A stretch of DNA of 64,000 nt from Frateuria edaphi (GTDB taxonomy: Bacteria > Pseudomonadota > Gammaproteobacteria > Xanthomonadales > Rhodanobacteraceae): contig NZ_CP088251.1 of NCBI RefSeq assembly GCF_021117405.1, positions 744,001-808,000 on the forward strand, in the 5' to 3' direction. The translations under genes and the position numbers were made by a program. Shown here piece by piece: positions 19,949 to 29,283 of the stretch (positions are counted from its first letter, which is position 1; every line of letters begins with the position of its first letter). The notes under the pieces are model-generated. The model was given only the letters and a program-made list of their open reading frames with translations, made no database searches and was not told the origin of the DNA.

Positions 19949-20962
19949 ATGAGCGATCTTCTTTCCCAGGACGAAATCGACGCGCTGCTCGACGGCGTCA
20001 CCGGCGGCAGCGTCGCCACCGGCGAGGACGAGCCACCTCCCACCGAGGCGGTGCAGTCCTACGACTTCACCCAGCAGGACCGTATCGTGCGCGGCCGGCT
20101 GCCAACGCTGGAGATGGTCAACGATCGCTTCGCGCGCTTCTTCCGCCTGGGCGTGTTCAACGTCCTGCGCAAGAGCTGCGAGGTGTCGGTGCTCGGCGTG
20201 AAGATGGTCAAGTTCGCCGAGTACGTGCACAGCCTGGCCGTGCCGAGCAACCTCAACCTGGTGAAGATCAAGCCGCTGCGCGGCACCGCGCTGGTGGTGT
20301 TCGAGCCGCGGCTGGTGTTCACCGTGATCGACAACTTCTTCGGCGGCGACGGCCGCTTCCACGCGCGCATCGAGGGTCGCGATTTCAGCGCGATCGAAAA
20401 CCGCGTGATCCAGATCATGCTCACCGAGCTGTTCGGCGCCATGACCGAGGCGTGGAACCCGGTGCTGCCGCTGGAGTTCGAGTACATGAACTCCGAGATC
20501 AACCCGCAGTTCGCCAATATCGTCAGCCCCACGGAAACCGTGGTCGTCTCGCGCTTCCACGTCGAACTCGACGGCGGCGGCGGCGAAATCCACCTGACCC
20601 TGCCGTACGCGATGGTCGAGCCGATCCGCACGCTGCTCGACGCCGGCGTGCAGAGCGACCTGGCCGACCGCGACGACCGCTTCACCGAGCACCTGCACGA
20701 GGAAGTGCTCGACGCCGAGGTCGAGATCAGCTCGCTGCTGATCGAGGCGCAGCTGTCCATCGGGGATTTCCTGGGCCTTCGCCCGGGTGACGTGATCCCG
20801 GTGACGCTGCCCGAACTTTGCACCGTCTTCGCCGAAGACGTGCCGGTGTTCCGCGGCCGCTACGGCCAGGCCAACGGCCACACGGCGATCCAGTTCCAGG
20901 CCCAGGTCGGCCGGCGCGAAAGGCGCGCGGCCGGCGAATTCATCGAGAAGAAAAGCGCATGA
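19949..20962 (+). CDS. fliM: Flagellar motor switch protein FliM
   Basis: FliM is the C-ring protein that binds phospho-CheY and reverses the motor. The 337-residue product has the N-terminal CheY-binding motif LLSQDEIDALLDGVTGG (residues 4-20), the CheC-like middle domain (FFGGDGRFHARIEGRDFSAIE) and the C-terminal SpoA domain (IGDFLGLRPGDVIPV). It overlaps fliN by 4 nt. Confidence 0.97.
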   Translation: MSDLLSQDEIDALLDGVTGGSVATGEDEPPPTEAVQSYDFTQQDRIVRGRLPTLEMVNDRFARFFRLGVFNVLRKSCEVSVLGVKMVKFAEYVHSLAVPSNLNLVKIKPLRGTALVVFEPRLVFTVIDNFFGGDGRFHARIEGRDFSAIENRVIQIMLTELFGAMTEAWNPVLPLEFEYMNSEINPQFANIVSPTETVVVSRFHVELDGGGGEIHLTLPYAMVEPIRTLLDAGVQSDLADRDDRFTEHLHEEVLDAEVEISSLLIEAQLSIGDFLGLRPGDVIPVTLPELCTVFAEDVPVFRGRYGQANGHTAIQFQAQVGRRERRAAGEFIEKKSA

Positions 20963-21294
20963 ACGCCAACGACGCCGCGGTCGCCGACCGCATCGACTCC
21001 GACACCCTGGCCGGCTTCGCCAGCGAAACCGGTGACGTCAACCTGGACATGATCCTGGACGTGCCGGTGATCCTGGCCATGGAAGTCGGCCGCACCCGGA
21101 TCAGCATCCGCAACCTGCTGCAGTTGAACCAGGGCTCGGTGGTGGAACTGGACCGCGCCGCCGGCGAACCGCTGGACGTGTTCGTCAACGGCACCCTCGT
21201 CGCGCACGGCGAGGTGGTGGTGATCAACGAGAAGTTCGGCATCCGCCTGACCGACGTGGTCAGCCCGGCCGAGCGCGTGCGCAAACTGCGTTGA
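20959..21294 (+). CDS. fliN: Flagellar motor switch protein FliN
   Basis: FliN forms the base of the C ring and helps dock the export ATPase complex. The 111-residue protein is essentially a SpoA domain (LDVPVILAMEVGRTRISIRNLL, GSVVELDRAAGEPLDVFVNG). The start is the ATG overlapping the fliM stop. fliO begins 4 nt after the end. Confidence 0.96.
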   Translation: MNANDAAVADRIDSDTLAGFASETGDVNLDMILDVPVILAMEVGRTRISIRNLLQLNQGSVVELDRAAGEPLDVFVNGTLVAHGEVVVINEKFGIRLTDVVSPAERVRKLR

Positions 21295-21298
21295 TCCG

Positions 21299-21679
21299 AT
21301 GCTCGCCCTGATCTTCGCCGCGCCCGCCGCCACGCCCGACATCAACGTCGGCGGGGAGTTGTTGCGGGTGCTCTTGAGCCTGGCAGCGGTGATCGCGCTG
21401 ATCTTCGTGGCCGGGTGGATGAGCCGCCGCCTGCAGGCGCGCAACCTGCCGGGTGGCCGGCGCATCCGCTGCGTGGAATCGATGGCGGTCGGCGCGCGCG
21501 AGCGTGTGCTGCTGATCGACGCCGACGGCAAGCGCCTGCTGGTCGGCGTGGGGCAGGGTGGCCTGCGCACCCTGCACGTGTACGAAGGCGTGGCTCCGGC
21601 CGATGCCAACCCGCCGGCGCCGCTGCCGGTCGCTCCCAACTTCGCGCAACTGCTGTCGCGCTGGAAAGGCAAGTCGTGA
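21299..21679 (+). CDS. fliO: Flagellar biosynthesis protein FliO
   Basis: FliO is a membrane factor that helps assemble the FliP pore. The 126-residue protein has one strong TM segment (about 21-41, [21 protein letters not shown]) and a cytoplasmic domain with [21 protein letters not shown], which is the FliO hallmark. The stop overlaps the GTG start of fliP. Confidence 0.92.
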   Translation: MLALIFAAPAATPDINVGGELLRVLLSLAAVIALIFVAGWMSRRLQARNLPGGRRIRCVESMAVGARERVLLIDADGKRLLVGVGQGGLRTLHVYEGVAPADANPPAPLPVAPNFAQLLSRWKGKS

Positions 21680-22497
21680 AACTGTTTTCCTTCTGCGGCG
21701 CGCGCTGGGTGCTCGCGCTGGTGCTGATGTTGTTGCCGTTGTTCGCCTTCGCCGCACCGCAGGCCACACCCGGCCCGGCGGCGCCGGCACTGAGCATGCC
21801 GGCGAGCCCTGCCATGCCGGGCGGCATCCCGGTGCTGACCGTGCACGACGCGCCTGGCGGCGCGAAGAACTGGACGCTGTCACTGCAGTTGCTGGGTCTG
21901 ATGACGGTCCTGACGCTGCTGCCGGCGATTCTTTTGATGATGACCTCGTTCACCCGGATCATCATCGTGCTCGGCTTCCTGCGCCAGGCGCTGGGCACGC
22001 AGTCGACGCCGCCCAACCAGGTGCTGCTCGGGCTGGCGCTGTTCCTGACGATGTTCGTGATGGGCCCGGTGTTCAACAAGGCGTACAGCGATGGCGTCAA
22101 GCCGTACATGGACGGCCAGCTGACCGCCGAGCAGGCGTTGCCCGCCGCCAGCGCGCCGTTCAAGCGCTTCATGCTCGACCAGACCCGTGATGCCGACCTT
22201 CAGCTGTTCACCCAGCTGGCCAAGGAGAAGCCCTACGCCAGCAAGGACGACGTGCCGTTCCGCGTGGCGATGCCGGCGTTCCTGACGAGCGAGCTGAAAA
22301 CCGCGTTCCAGATGGGCTTCCTGCTGTTCATCCCGTTCCTGATCATCGACCTGGTGGTCGCCAGCGTGCTGATGTCGATGGGCATGATGATGGTCTCGCC
22401 GATGATCATCTCGCTGCCGTTCAAGATCATGCTGTTCGTGCTGGTGGATGGCTGGACGCTGCTGATCGGGACGCTGGCGGGGAGCTTCTACACGTGA
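21676..22497 (+). CDS. fliP: Flagellar export gate protein FliP
   Basis: FliP is the core pore-forming subunit of the type III export gate. The 273-residue product has an N-terminal signal peptide (cleavage probably near Ala-Phe-Ala-Ala) and multiple TM helices. The family motifs [22 protein letters not shown] and [24 protein letters not shown] are intact. The start is GTG 21676, overlapping fliO by 4 nt. Confidence 0.97.
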   Translation: MKLFSFCGARWVLALVLMLLPLFAFAAPQATPGPAAPALSMPASPAMPGGIPVLTVHDAPGGAKNWTLSLQLLGLMTVLTLLPAILLMMTSFTRIIIVLGFLRQALGTQSTPPNQVLLGLALFLTMFVMGPVFNKAYSDGVKPYMDGQLTAEQALPAASAPFKRFMLDQTRDADLQLFTQLAKEKPYASKDDVPFRVAMPAFLTSELKTAFQMGFLLFIPFLIIDLVVASVLMSMGMMMVSPMIISLPFKIMLFVLVDGWTLLIGTLAGSFYT

Positions 22498-22763
22498 CCC
22501 CGGAATCCGTCATTCAATTCGGCCAGCACGCGCTGTACATCGCGATCCTGGTCGCCGCGCCGCTGCTTCTCACCGCGCTGGCCGTGGGCCTGCTGGTCGG
22601 CGTGATCCAGGCGGCCACGCAGATCAACGAGATGACCCTCTCGTTCATCCCCAAGCTGATCGCCATGGCGGTGGTCGCGCTGATCACCGGTCCGTGGATG
22701 CTGCGCACCCTGGTGCAGTTCACGCGGCAACTGATCGAGGGGCTGCCCGGTGCCGTCAAATAG
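22494..22763 (+). CDS. fliQ: Flagellar export gate protein FliQ
   Basis: FliQ is a small two-helix gate subunit that wraps the FliP-FliR complex. The 89-residue product has the expected [24 protein letters not shown] segment. It begins at GTG 22494 within a GTGA overlap with fliP. Confidence 0.96.
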   Translation: MTPESVIQFGQHALYIAILVAAPLLLTALAVGLLVGVIQAATQINEMTLSFIPKLIAMAVVALITGPWMLRTLVQFTRQLIEGLPGAVK

Positions 22764-22775
22764 TGGGGCCGTGAA

Positions 22776-23546
22776 ATGACCACGGTGGACCTGGCCCAGC
22801 TGGAGAACTGGCTGGGCGGCCTGCTGTGGGCGCTGGGCCGCGTCGGCGGCCTGTGCCTGATCGCGCCGGTGCTGGGTTCGGGCGTGATTCCCGCGCGCAT
22901 CCGCGTCGCTCTGGTGGTGATGCTGACGCTGGTGCTGGCGCCGCTCGCGCCCGCAGCGGTCGATCCGCTCAGCGCCAGCGGCGTGGCGACGATGGTCAGC
23001 CAGATCCTGATCGGCGCCTCGGTCGGCTTCGTGCTCAAGCTGGTGTTCGAAGCGGTGGCGTTTGGCGGCGAGCTGGTGGGGCAGGGCATGAGCCTGGGCT
23101 TCGCCGAAGTGGTCAACCCGGGCGGCGGCGGCAGTACGCCGGTGCTCAGCCAGTTCTACATGGTCCTGGTGACCTTGCTGTTCCTGGCGCTCAACGGCCA
23201 CCTGCGGCTGATCCAGCTGCTGGCCGACAGCTTCCAGACGCTGCCGCCAGGCCCCGTCGCGATCAATGCCGAAGGGTTGCACGCGGTGGTGCTGTTCGGC
23301 ACACATCTTTTCGCCGGCGCGGTGCGCGTGGCGCTGCCGGCGGTCACCGCGCTTTTGGTGGTGAACATCGGTTTTGCCGCGATCAGTCGCGCAGCGCCTT
23401 CGATGAACCTGTTCGCGGTCGGCTTCCCGATCACCCTGTGCCTGGGTTCGATCGCGCTGTGGATGGGTCTGCGCGCGCTCCCGGGTGCGTTCGAAACGCT
23501 GCAGGACAGCGCCTGGTCGCTGATGCACGAACTGGTCGGAGGCTGA
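22776..23546 (+). CDS. fliR: Flagellar export gate protein FliR
   Basis: FliR completes the FliPQR gate. The 256-residue polytopic protein has about six hydrophobic segments and the typical ALRGxG-like stretch LVGQGMSLGFAEVVNPGG in the second half. It follows fliQ by 12 nt and precedes flhB by 4 nt, so fliL to flhB is probably one transcription unit. Confidence 0.95.
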   Translation: MTTVDLAQLENWLGGLLWALGRVGGLCLIAPVLGSGVIPARIRVALVVMLTLVLAPLAPAAVDPLSASGVATMVSQILIGASVGFVLKLVFEAVAFGGELVGQGMSLGFAEVVNPGGGGSTPVLSQFYMVLVTLLFLALNGHLRLIQLLADSFQTLPPGPVAINAEGLHAVVLFGTHLFAGAVRVALPAVTALLVVNIGFAAISRAAPSMNLFAVGFPITLCLGSIALWMGLRALPGAFETLQDSAWSLMHELVGG

Positions 23547-23550
23547 TGTC

Positions 23551-24687
23551 ATGGCCGAGAACGACGACCAGGAACGCACAGAACAACCATCGGAAAAACG
23601 GCTCAAAGAGGCCCGCGAAAAAGGCGACGTACCCCGATCGCGCGACCTTTCCGGCGCCCTGGTGGTGCTGGCCGGCGTGGCGGCGTTGCTCTCGGGCAGC
23701 GAAGGGGCGATGGCGCATGCCCGCACCATCTACAGCTTGGGGCTTTCCTACAGCCGCGACGCGCTGTTCTCCGATGCGCTGCCTGCCCGGGTACTCGGCA
23801 TGGCGGTGCACGAGGCGCTGATGCTGTTCATGCCGGTGGCTGTGGCGACCGTGCTGGCGGCCTTCGCGGGGCCGATGCTGCTCGGCGGCATCAGCTTCAG
23901 CGGCCAGGCGTTGCAGCCGAAGTTCGACCGGCTCAACCCGGTCGCCGGCCTGGGCCGCCTGGTCTCCATGCGCGGGCTGGTCGAGCTGGTCAAGTCGCTG
24001 GTCAAGCTGCTCTTCATCGGTGGCGCGCTGGCGCTGCTGCTCAAGCATTCGGTGGATGAGCTGCAGGCACTGGGCCGCGCGGACGTGGCGCTTGGCGTGG
24101 CCCGTGCGATGTCGCTGCTGGGCCGCTCGGCATTGCTGTTCGGCGCGCTGCTCGCGCTGATCGGCGGCGCGGACGCGCTCTACCAGAAGTTCGACCACGC
24201 CAAGCGCCTGCGCATGACCAGGCAGGAACTCAAGGACGAGGCCAAGGAAACCGAGGGCAACCCCGAACTCAAGGGCCGCATCCGCCAGGTGCAGTTCGAG
24301 ATGTCGCGCCGCCGGATGATGCAGGAGCTGCCCAAGGCCGACGTCATCGTCACCAACCCGACCCACTTCGCCGTCGCGCTGAAATACGACGAAAACGGCG
24401 CCGGCGCGCCGCGCGTGATCGCCAAGGGCGTGGACGTGCTGGCCCAGCAGATCCGCCTGGTGGCAAGCGGCCACCGCATCCCGATGGTCGAGGCGCCGCC
24501 GCTGGCACGCGCCTTGTATGCGACTACCTCGCTGGGCCGGGAAATCCCGGTCTCGCTGTACGTGGCGGTGGCCCAGATCCTGGCCTACGTCTACCAGCTG
24601 AAGCAGGCGACGGCACGTGGCGACGAGCCGCCGCCGGCGCCGCAGCCCCAGGTCGATCCGGACCTGATGGGCCCATACAAGCTCTAG
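23551..24687 (+). CDS. flhB: Flagellar export switch protein FlhB
   Basis: FlhB controls the switch from rod/hook to filament substrates. The 378-residue product has an N-terminal acidic and basic tail (QERTEQPSEKRLKEAREKGDVPRS), four TM segments, and the cytoplasmic autocleavage motif NPTH at residues 269-272. The tail is Pro-rich. A separate protein resembling only this cytoplasmic domain is encoded at 38118. Confidence 0.97.
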   Translation: MAENDDQERTEQPSEKRLKEAREKGDVPRSRDLSGALVVLAGVAALLSGSEGAMAHARTIYSLGLSYSRDALFSDALPARVLGMAVHEALMLFMPVAVATVLAAFAGPMLLGGISFSGQALQPKFDRLNPVAGLGRLVSMRGLVELVKSLVKLLFIGGALALLLKHSVDELQALGRADVALGVARAMSLLGRSALLFGALLALIGGADALYQKFDHAKRLRMTRQELKDEAKETEGNPELKGRIRQVQFEMSRRRMMQELPKADVIVTNPTHFAVALKYDENGAGAPRVIAKGVDVLAQQIRLVASGHRIPMVEAPPLARALYATTSLGREIPVSLYVAVAQILAYVYQLKQATARGDEPPPAPQPQVDPDLMGPYKL

Positions 24688-24714
24688 AAATTCAGGTTCT
24701 AAGGGGAATACCGC

Positions 24715-26808
24715 ATGGCCGCCGCTGGCGCAATGGAATCTCTCAAGCAGCTCGGACGCCGCGGCGTCGGCGCGCCGGTGGTCATGCTGGCGATGCTGGC
24801 GATGGTCATGCTGCCGATGCCGCCGTTCCTGCTGGACATGCTGTTCAGCTTCAACATCGCGCTGTCGCTCGTCATTTTGTTGGCGGTGATCTACGTGATG
24901 CGGCCGCTGGAGTTCGCAGCTTTTCCGACGGTCGTGCTGATGGCGACGCTTTTACGTCTCGCCCTGAACATCGCCTCGACCCGCGTGGTGCTGCTGCACG
25001 GCCACGACGGCCCGGGGGCGGCCGGCAAGGTGATCGAGGCGTTCGGCGAGTTCGTCATCGGCGGCAACTTCGCGGTCGGCCTGGTGGTGTTCGCGATCCT
25101 CACCATCATCAACTTCGTGGTGGTCACCAAAGGCGCCACCCGCGTATCGGAAGTGACCGCCCGCTTCACCCTGGACGCGATGCCCGGCAAGCAGATGGCG
25201 ATCGACGCCGATCTCAACGCCGGCCTGCTGACCCAGGAGCAAGCACGGGAGAGGCGCCAGGAAGTACGCGAGGAAGCGGACTTCTACGGCTCGATGGACG
25301 GTGCGTCCAAGTTCGTCCGCGGCGACGCCACGGCCGGCATCCTGATCCTCTTCATCAACATCATCGGCGGCTTCTTCGTCGGCATGTTCCAGCACGGCCT
25401 GGGCGCCGGCGAATCGGCCAAGACCTACACCCTGCTCACCATCGGCGACGGCCTGGTCGCGCAGGTGCCGGCGCTGATGCTCTCGATCGCCACCGCGGTG
25501 ATCGTCACCCGCGTGTCCAAGTCCCAGGACATGGGCAAGCAGGTGATCGGCCAGGTGTTCGGCCAGCCGCGCGCGCTGGCGGTGGCCGGCGCGGTGCTGG
25601 GCGTGATGGGCCTGATCCCGGGCATGCCGAACCTCGCCTTCCTGCTGCTGGGCGGCTGCTGCGGCGGCGCGGCGTACCTGATGATCAAGCGCGAGCGCGA
25701 GACGAAGGAAAAGCTGGCCGAGGCGATCGCCGAACCGGCTGCCGCGCCTGCCGTTCCCCCCGAGCGCATGGAGCTCAACTGGGACGACGTCGCCAGCGTT
25801 GATCCGCTGGGCCTGGAAGTGGGCTACCGGCTGATCCCGCTGGTGGACACCCACCAGGGCGGCGAGCTGATGGGGCGGATCAAGTCGGTCCGCCGCAAGC
25901 TCTCGCAGGAATTCGGCTTCCTGGTGCCGGCGGTGCACATCCGCGACAACCTGGACCTGGGGCCCAACACCTACCGCGTGACCCTGATGGGCGTGCCGAT
26001 GGGCGAGGCCGAAGTGCACAGCGAGCGCCTGATGGCGATCAACCCCGGTCGCGTGCACGGTCCGCTGCAGGGCATCCAGACCAAGGACCCGGCGTTCGGG
26101 CTCGAAGCGGTCTGGATCGAGCAGGGCCAGCGCGAGATGGCGCAGAGCCTGGGCTACACCGTGGTCGACCCGGCCACCGTGGTGGCCACGCACCTGTCGC
26201 ACATCCTGCAGACCCACGCGCACGAACTGATCAGCCACCAGGACGTGCAGCAGCTGCTGGACCGCCTGGCGCAGACCGCGCCCAAGCTGGTCGAGGACCT
26301 CGTGCCCAAGCGCATGGCGCTGGGCGTGGTGGTCAAGGTGCTGCAGAACCTGCTCGCCGAGCGCGTGCCGATCCGCAACATGCGCACCATCGTCGAAACC
26401 TTGGCGGAGCACGCGGGCCAGAGTCAGGATCCCGGCATGCTCACCGCCGCCGTGCGCGTCGCGCTGGGCCGCCAGATCGTGCAGGAGATCACGGGGCTGG
26501 GCACCGAGGTGCCGGTCATCACGCTGGCGCCGGAGCTCGAGCAGATCCTCATGAACTCGCTCTCCGGCGGTGGCGTGGCTGGCGCGGCGGTCGAACCGGG
26601 CCTGGCCGACCGGCTGCAGCAGAGCGTCGCCGACGCCGCGCGCCGCCAGGAAATGAGCGGCGAAGCGGCGGTATTGCTGGTCGCGCCGCAGCTTCGTCCG
26701 TGGCTCGCGCGCTTCACCCGCCACGTGGCACAGAACCTGCACGTACTGGCCTACAACGAGGTGCCGGACAACCGCAGGGTGCGGCTGGTCCAGGCGCTGG
26801 GACGTTAA
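24715..26808 (+). CDS. flhA: Flagellar export gate protein FlhA
   Basis: FlhA forms the nonameric export-gate ring that receives chaperone-substrate complexes and uses proton motive force. The 697-residue product has eight TM segments in its first half, the FHIPEP-family loop (LDAMPGKQMAIDADLNAGLL) and a large cytoplasmic domain. Its start has an AAGGGG ribosome site 8 nt upstream. A candidate sigma-54 site for flhF lies near its 3' end. Confidence 0.97.
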   Translation: MAAAGAMESLKQLGRRGVGAPVVMLAMLAMVMLPMPPFLLDMLFSFNIALSLVILLAVIYVMRPLEFAAFPTVVLMATLLRLALNIASTRVVLLHGHDGPGAAGKVIEAFGEFVIGGNFAVGLVVFAILTIINFVVVTKGATRVSEVTARFTLDAMPGKQMAIDADLNAGLLTQEQARERRQEVREEADFYGSMDGASKFVRGDATAGILILFINIIGGFFVGMFQHGLGAGESAKTYTLLTIGDGLVAQVPALMLSIATAVIVTRVSKSQDMGKQVIGQVFGQPRALAVAGAVLGVMGLIPGMPNLAFLLLGGCCGGAAYLMIKRERETKEKLAEAIAEPAAAPAVPPERMELNWDDVASVDPLGLEVGYRLIPLVDTHQGGELMGRIKSVRRKLSQEFGFLVPAVHIRDNLDLGPNTYRVTLMGVPMGEAEVHSERLMAINPGRVHGPLQGIQTKDPAFGLEAVWIEQGQREMAQSLGYTVVDPATVVATHLSHILQTHAHELISHQDVQQLLDRLAQTAPKLVEDLVPKRMALGVVVKVLQNLLAERVPIRNMRTIVETLAEHAGQSQDPGMLTAAVRVALGRQIVQEITGLGTEVPVITLAPELEQILMNSLSGGGVAGAAVEPGLADRLQQSVADAARRQEMSGEAAVLLVAPQLRPWLARFTRHVAQNLHVLAYNEVPDNRRVRLVQALGR
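26726..26741 (+). promoter_or_regulatory. Weak candidate sigma-54 site inside flhA, ahead of flhF
   Basis: TGGCACAGAACCTGCA has a good -24 box and CTGCA at -12, with GG and GC 10 nt apart, about 180 nt before flhF. Such sites occur by chance in coding DNA, but flhF is RpoN/FleQ-regulated in related polar-flagellate bacteria. Confidence 0.33.
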
Positions 26809-26919
26809 AGGCCGGGAGACGGGCATCGTGATTCGCCAGTTGCACATGCAGACAGCGCAAGGCCCTGGGGCCGCCGCGGCGATGGACACGATGGCCGCGA
26901 CCCGCTTGCGGAGCAGGCA

Positions 26920-28341
26920 ATGAAGATCAAACGTTTCGTGGCGCCGGACATGCGCCAGGCGATGCGCGAAGTACGCGAAGAGCAGGGACCCGATGCGGTG
27001 ATCCTGTCCACGCGCAAGCTCGACGAAGGCATCGAGATCATCGCCGCCGTCGATTACGACGAGGCGCTGGTGCGCGAAGCCGCGCGCCATGGCGCGGCCC
27101 CCGCGCCGGCCGCCGAGCCCCCGGCGCTGCCGCCGCGTGCCGCCGCCATACCGCCGCCGCCGGTGCGCGAGGCGCGCGTCGAAACGCTGGCGCCTGCCAA
27201 TCGTCCGACGCCGATCGAGACCGCCGCGAAGGCCTCGGTCGCCGCGGAGGAAAGAGAGCCGAAGCCGGTGCGTGCCGAAGTGCGCGCTCCGCACGCCTCG
27301 CCCCGCGCCCAGGCCGAGGGTCTGGTCCAGGCGAAGGCGCAACCGTCGCCGTCTCAGCCGGCGCCCGAGGCCCCGGCCGAGCCGGCGGTCCATCCGTTGA
27401 TCGAGCGTGCCGCGCAGGACACGGTGCGCATGCGCGCAGAGCTTTCCAGCCTGCGCGAGATGCTCGAGATGCAGCTCTCCAGCCTCGCCTGGAACGACAT
27501 GGAACGCCGCCAGCCGATGCACACCCGCGTGCTGCGCGAGCTGACCCGGCTGGGCATCGACGCCGACGTCGCCCGCGCGCTGGCCGATGAACTGCCGCCG
27601 CAGATGACGCCCGAACAGGCGCGCTACCTGCCGCTGGGCATGTTGAGCCGTGGCATCGCCGTCAGCGGCCGCGGCCGCTCGGACGAAGCCGGCGTTACCG
27701 CGCTGGTCGGCCCGACCGGCGTGGGCAAGACCACGACGCTGGCGAAACTCGCGGCCCGGGCAGTGGTGCGCCACGGCGCCTCGCAGGTCGCGCTGGTCAG
27801 TACCGACCATTACCGCATCGGCGCTGCCGCGCAACTGGAGCACTACGGTCGCCTGCTCGGCGTGCGGGTGTACCCGGCGTACGACGCGCAGAGCCTGCGT
27901 CAGGTGCTGGAACTGCTGAAGGGTTGCCACACCGTGCTGGTCGACACCGCGGGCCTGGCCGGCAACGACCCGCGGCTGAAAGAACAGCTCGAGGCGCTGG
28001 GCGAGGCCGGCGACCTGCGCGTCTGCCTGGTGCTGGCCGCCAATGCGCAGGCGCAGTCGCTGGAAGAAGCCGTGCGCGCGTACCTGCCGGCCAATCCGCA
28101 CGCGGCGATCCTGACCAAACTCGACGAGGCGCCCAGCCTCGGCGGTGCACTGTCGGTGCTTATCCGCCACCGGCTGGCGCTGGACTACACCACCGACGGC
28201 CAGCGCGTGCCCGAGGACATCGCCGCCGCCGATGCACGCCTCTTGGTGTGCCGCGCCGCGCAGGCGCTCAAGGGCAATGCGCCGGCCGCCGACGAGGCGG
28301 TGCTGGCCGAGCGTTTCGGGACGATGGTGGCCCAGGCATGA
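26920..28341 (+). CDS. flhF: Flagellar placement SRP-type GTPase FlhF
   Basis: FlhF sets the polar position of the flagellum. The 473-residue protein has a basic N-terminal B-type domain (MKIKRFVAPDMRQAMREVREEQGPDAVILSTRKL) and a Pro/Ala-rich linker of about 100 residues. An SRP-type GTPase core follows, with GPTGVGKTTTLAKLAAR (from about 265) and VDTAG. The stop overlaps flhG. The flhA-flhF-flhG-fliA order is typical of polar-flagellated gammaproteobacteria. Confidence 0.96.
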   Translation: MKIKRFVAPDMRQAMREVREEQGPDAVILSTRKLDEGIEIIAAVDYDEALVREAARHGAAPAPAAEPPALPPRAAAIPPPPVREARVETLAPANRPTPIETAAKASVAAEEREPKPVRAEVRAPHASPRAQAEGLVQAKAQPSPSQPAPEAPAEPAVHPLIERAAQDTVRMRAELSSLREMLEMQLSSLAWNDMERRQPMHTRVLRELTRLGIDADVARALADELPPQMTPEQARYLPLGMLSRGIAVSGRGRSDEAGVTALVGPTGVGKTTTLAKLAARAVVRHGASQVALVSTDHYRIGAAAQLEHYGRLLGVRVYPAYDAQSLRQVLELLKGCHTVLVDTAGLAGNDPRLKEQLEALGEAGDLRVCLVLAANAQAQSLEEAVRAYLPANPHAAILTKLDEAPSLGGALSVLIRHRLALDYTTDGQRVPEDIAAADARLLVCRAAQALKGNAPAADEAVLAERFGTMVAQA

Positions 28342-29282
28342 GCGGAATCCTTGCAATGAATCAGGCGTGGGGCTTGAAAGACATGTTCAACGCGATCACG
28401 GGCGAGCGCGATGCCGCGCCGGCCGCACCGCACCGGCCGCACCAGGCGACCAACGCAGGCGCACCGCGCCGCCGCTGCCGCGCGATCGCGGTCGCCGGCG
28501 GCAAGGGCGGCGTCGGCAAGACCACCGTGGCGGTCAACCTCGGGATGAGCCTGGCGATGGCCGGGCGCGAGGTGATGCTGCTGGATGCCGACATGGGCCT
28601 GGCCAATGTCGACGTACTGCTCGGCCTGGCGCCCTCGCGCCACCTGGGCCACCTGCTGGACGGCACGGCCACGCTGGAGGAGCTGCTGCTTGACGCCCCC
28701 CACGGGCTCAAGGTCATCCCCGGCGGCTCCGGCGCGCGGCGCCTGGCGCAGCTGGGCAACGGCGAGCATGCCGCGGTGATCCGCGCGTTCGACGAGCTGC
28801 CCCGTCCGCCGGACTACCTGCTGGTCGATACCGCCGCGGGCCTGTCGGACAACGTGGCGATGTTCGCCGCGGCGGCCGACGACGTCGTGCTGGTGGTTTG
28901 CGACGAGCCGGCCTCGCTCACCGACGCCTATGCGCTGATCAAGGTCCTCTCCCGCGACTTTGGCGTGCGCCGCTTCCGCTTCGTCGCCAACATGGTGCGC
29001 AACCTGGGCGAGGCCCGCGCGCTGCACCAGAAGCTGGCCAAGGTCAGCGACCGCTTCCTGGACGTGGTGCTGGATTTCTTCGGGTTCGTGCCGCAGGACG
29101 AGCGGCTCAAGCAGGCCATCCGGCGCCAGAACGCGGTGGTGGACATGTGGCCGGCGGCGCGTTCGTCGCAGGCATTCAAGCAATTGGCAGGTGCGGTCGA
29201 TAACTGGGAGGAACCCGCGCGCGCGGGCCTGGACCGCATCGCATTCTTCGGTGGCCAGGCCGTGACGGCGTCGGGGTGGTGA
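28338..29282 (+). CDS. flhG: Flagellar number regulator FlhG/FleN (MinD-like ATPase)
   Basis: FlhG limits flagellar number, stimulates FlhF GTPase and in some species restrains FleQ. The 314-residue product has a deviant Walker A, GGKGGVGKT (from about 54), and LLDADMGLANVDVLLGL. The N-terminal FlhF-activating helix, usually DQAxxLR, reads NQAWGLK here. ATG 28338 overlaps flhF by 4 nt; ATG 28356 is an alternative start that would still retain this helix. Confidence 0.95.
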   Translation: MSGILAMNQAWGLKDMFNAITGERDAAPAAPHRPHQATNAGAPRRRCRAIAVAGGKGGVGKTTVAVNLGMSLAMAGREVMLLDADMGLANVDVLLGLAPSRHLGHLLDGTATLEELLLDAPHGLKVIPGGSGARRLAQLGNGEHAAVIRAFDELPRPPDYLLVDTAAGLSDNVAMFAAAADDVVLVVCDEPASLTDAYALIKVLSRDFGVRRFRFVANMVRNLGEARALHQKLAKVSDRFLDVVLDFFGFVPQDERLKQAIRRQNAVVDMWPAARSSQAFKQLAGAVDNWEEPARAGLDRIAFFGGQAVTASGW

Positions 29283-29283
29283 G

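Noticed and set aside
24952-28356. A 1134-codon minus-strand open frame across flhA and flhF
   Set aside because: Same antisense artefact; both plus-strand genes are well-characterised families over their full length.
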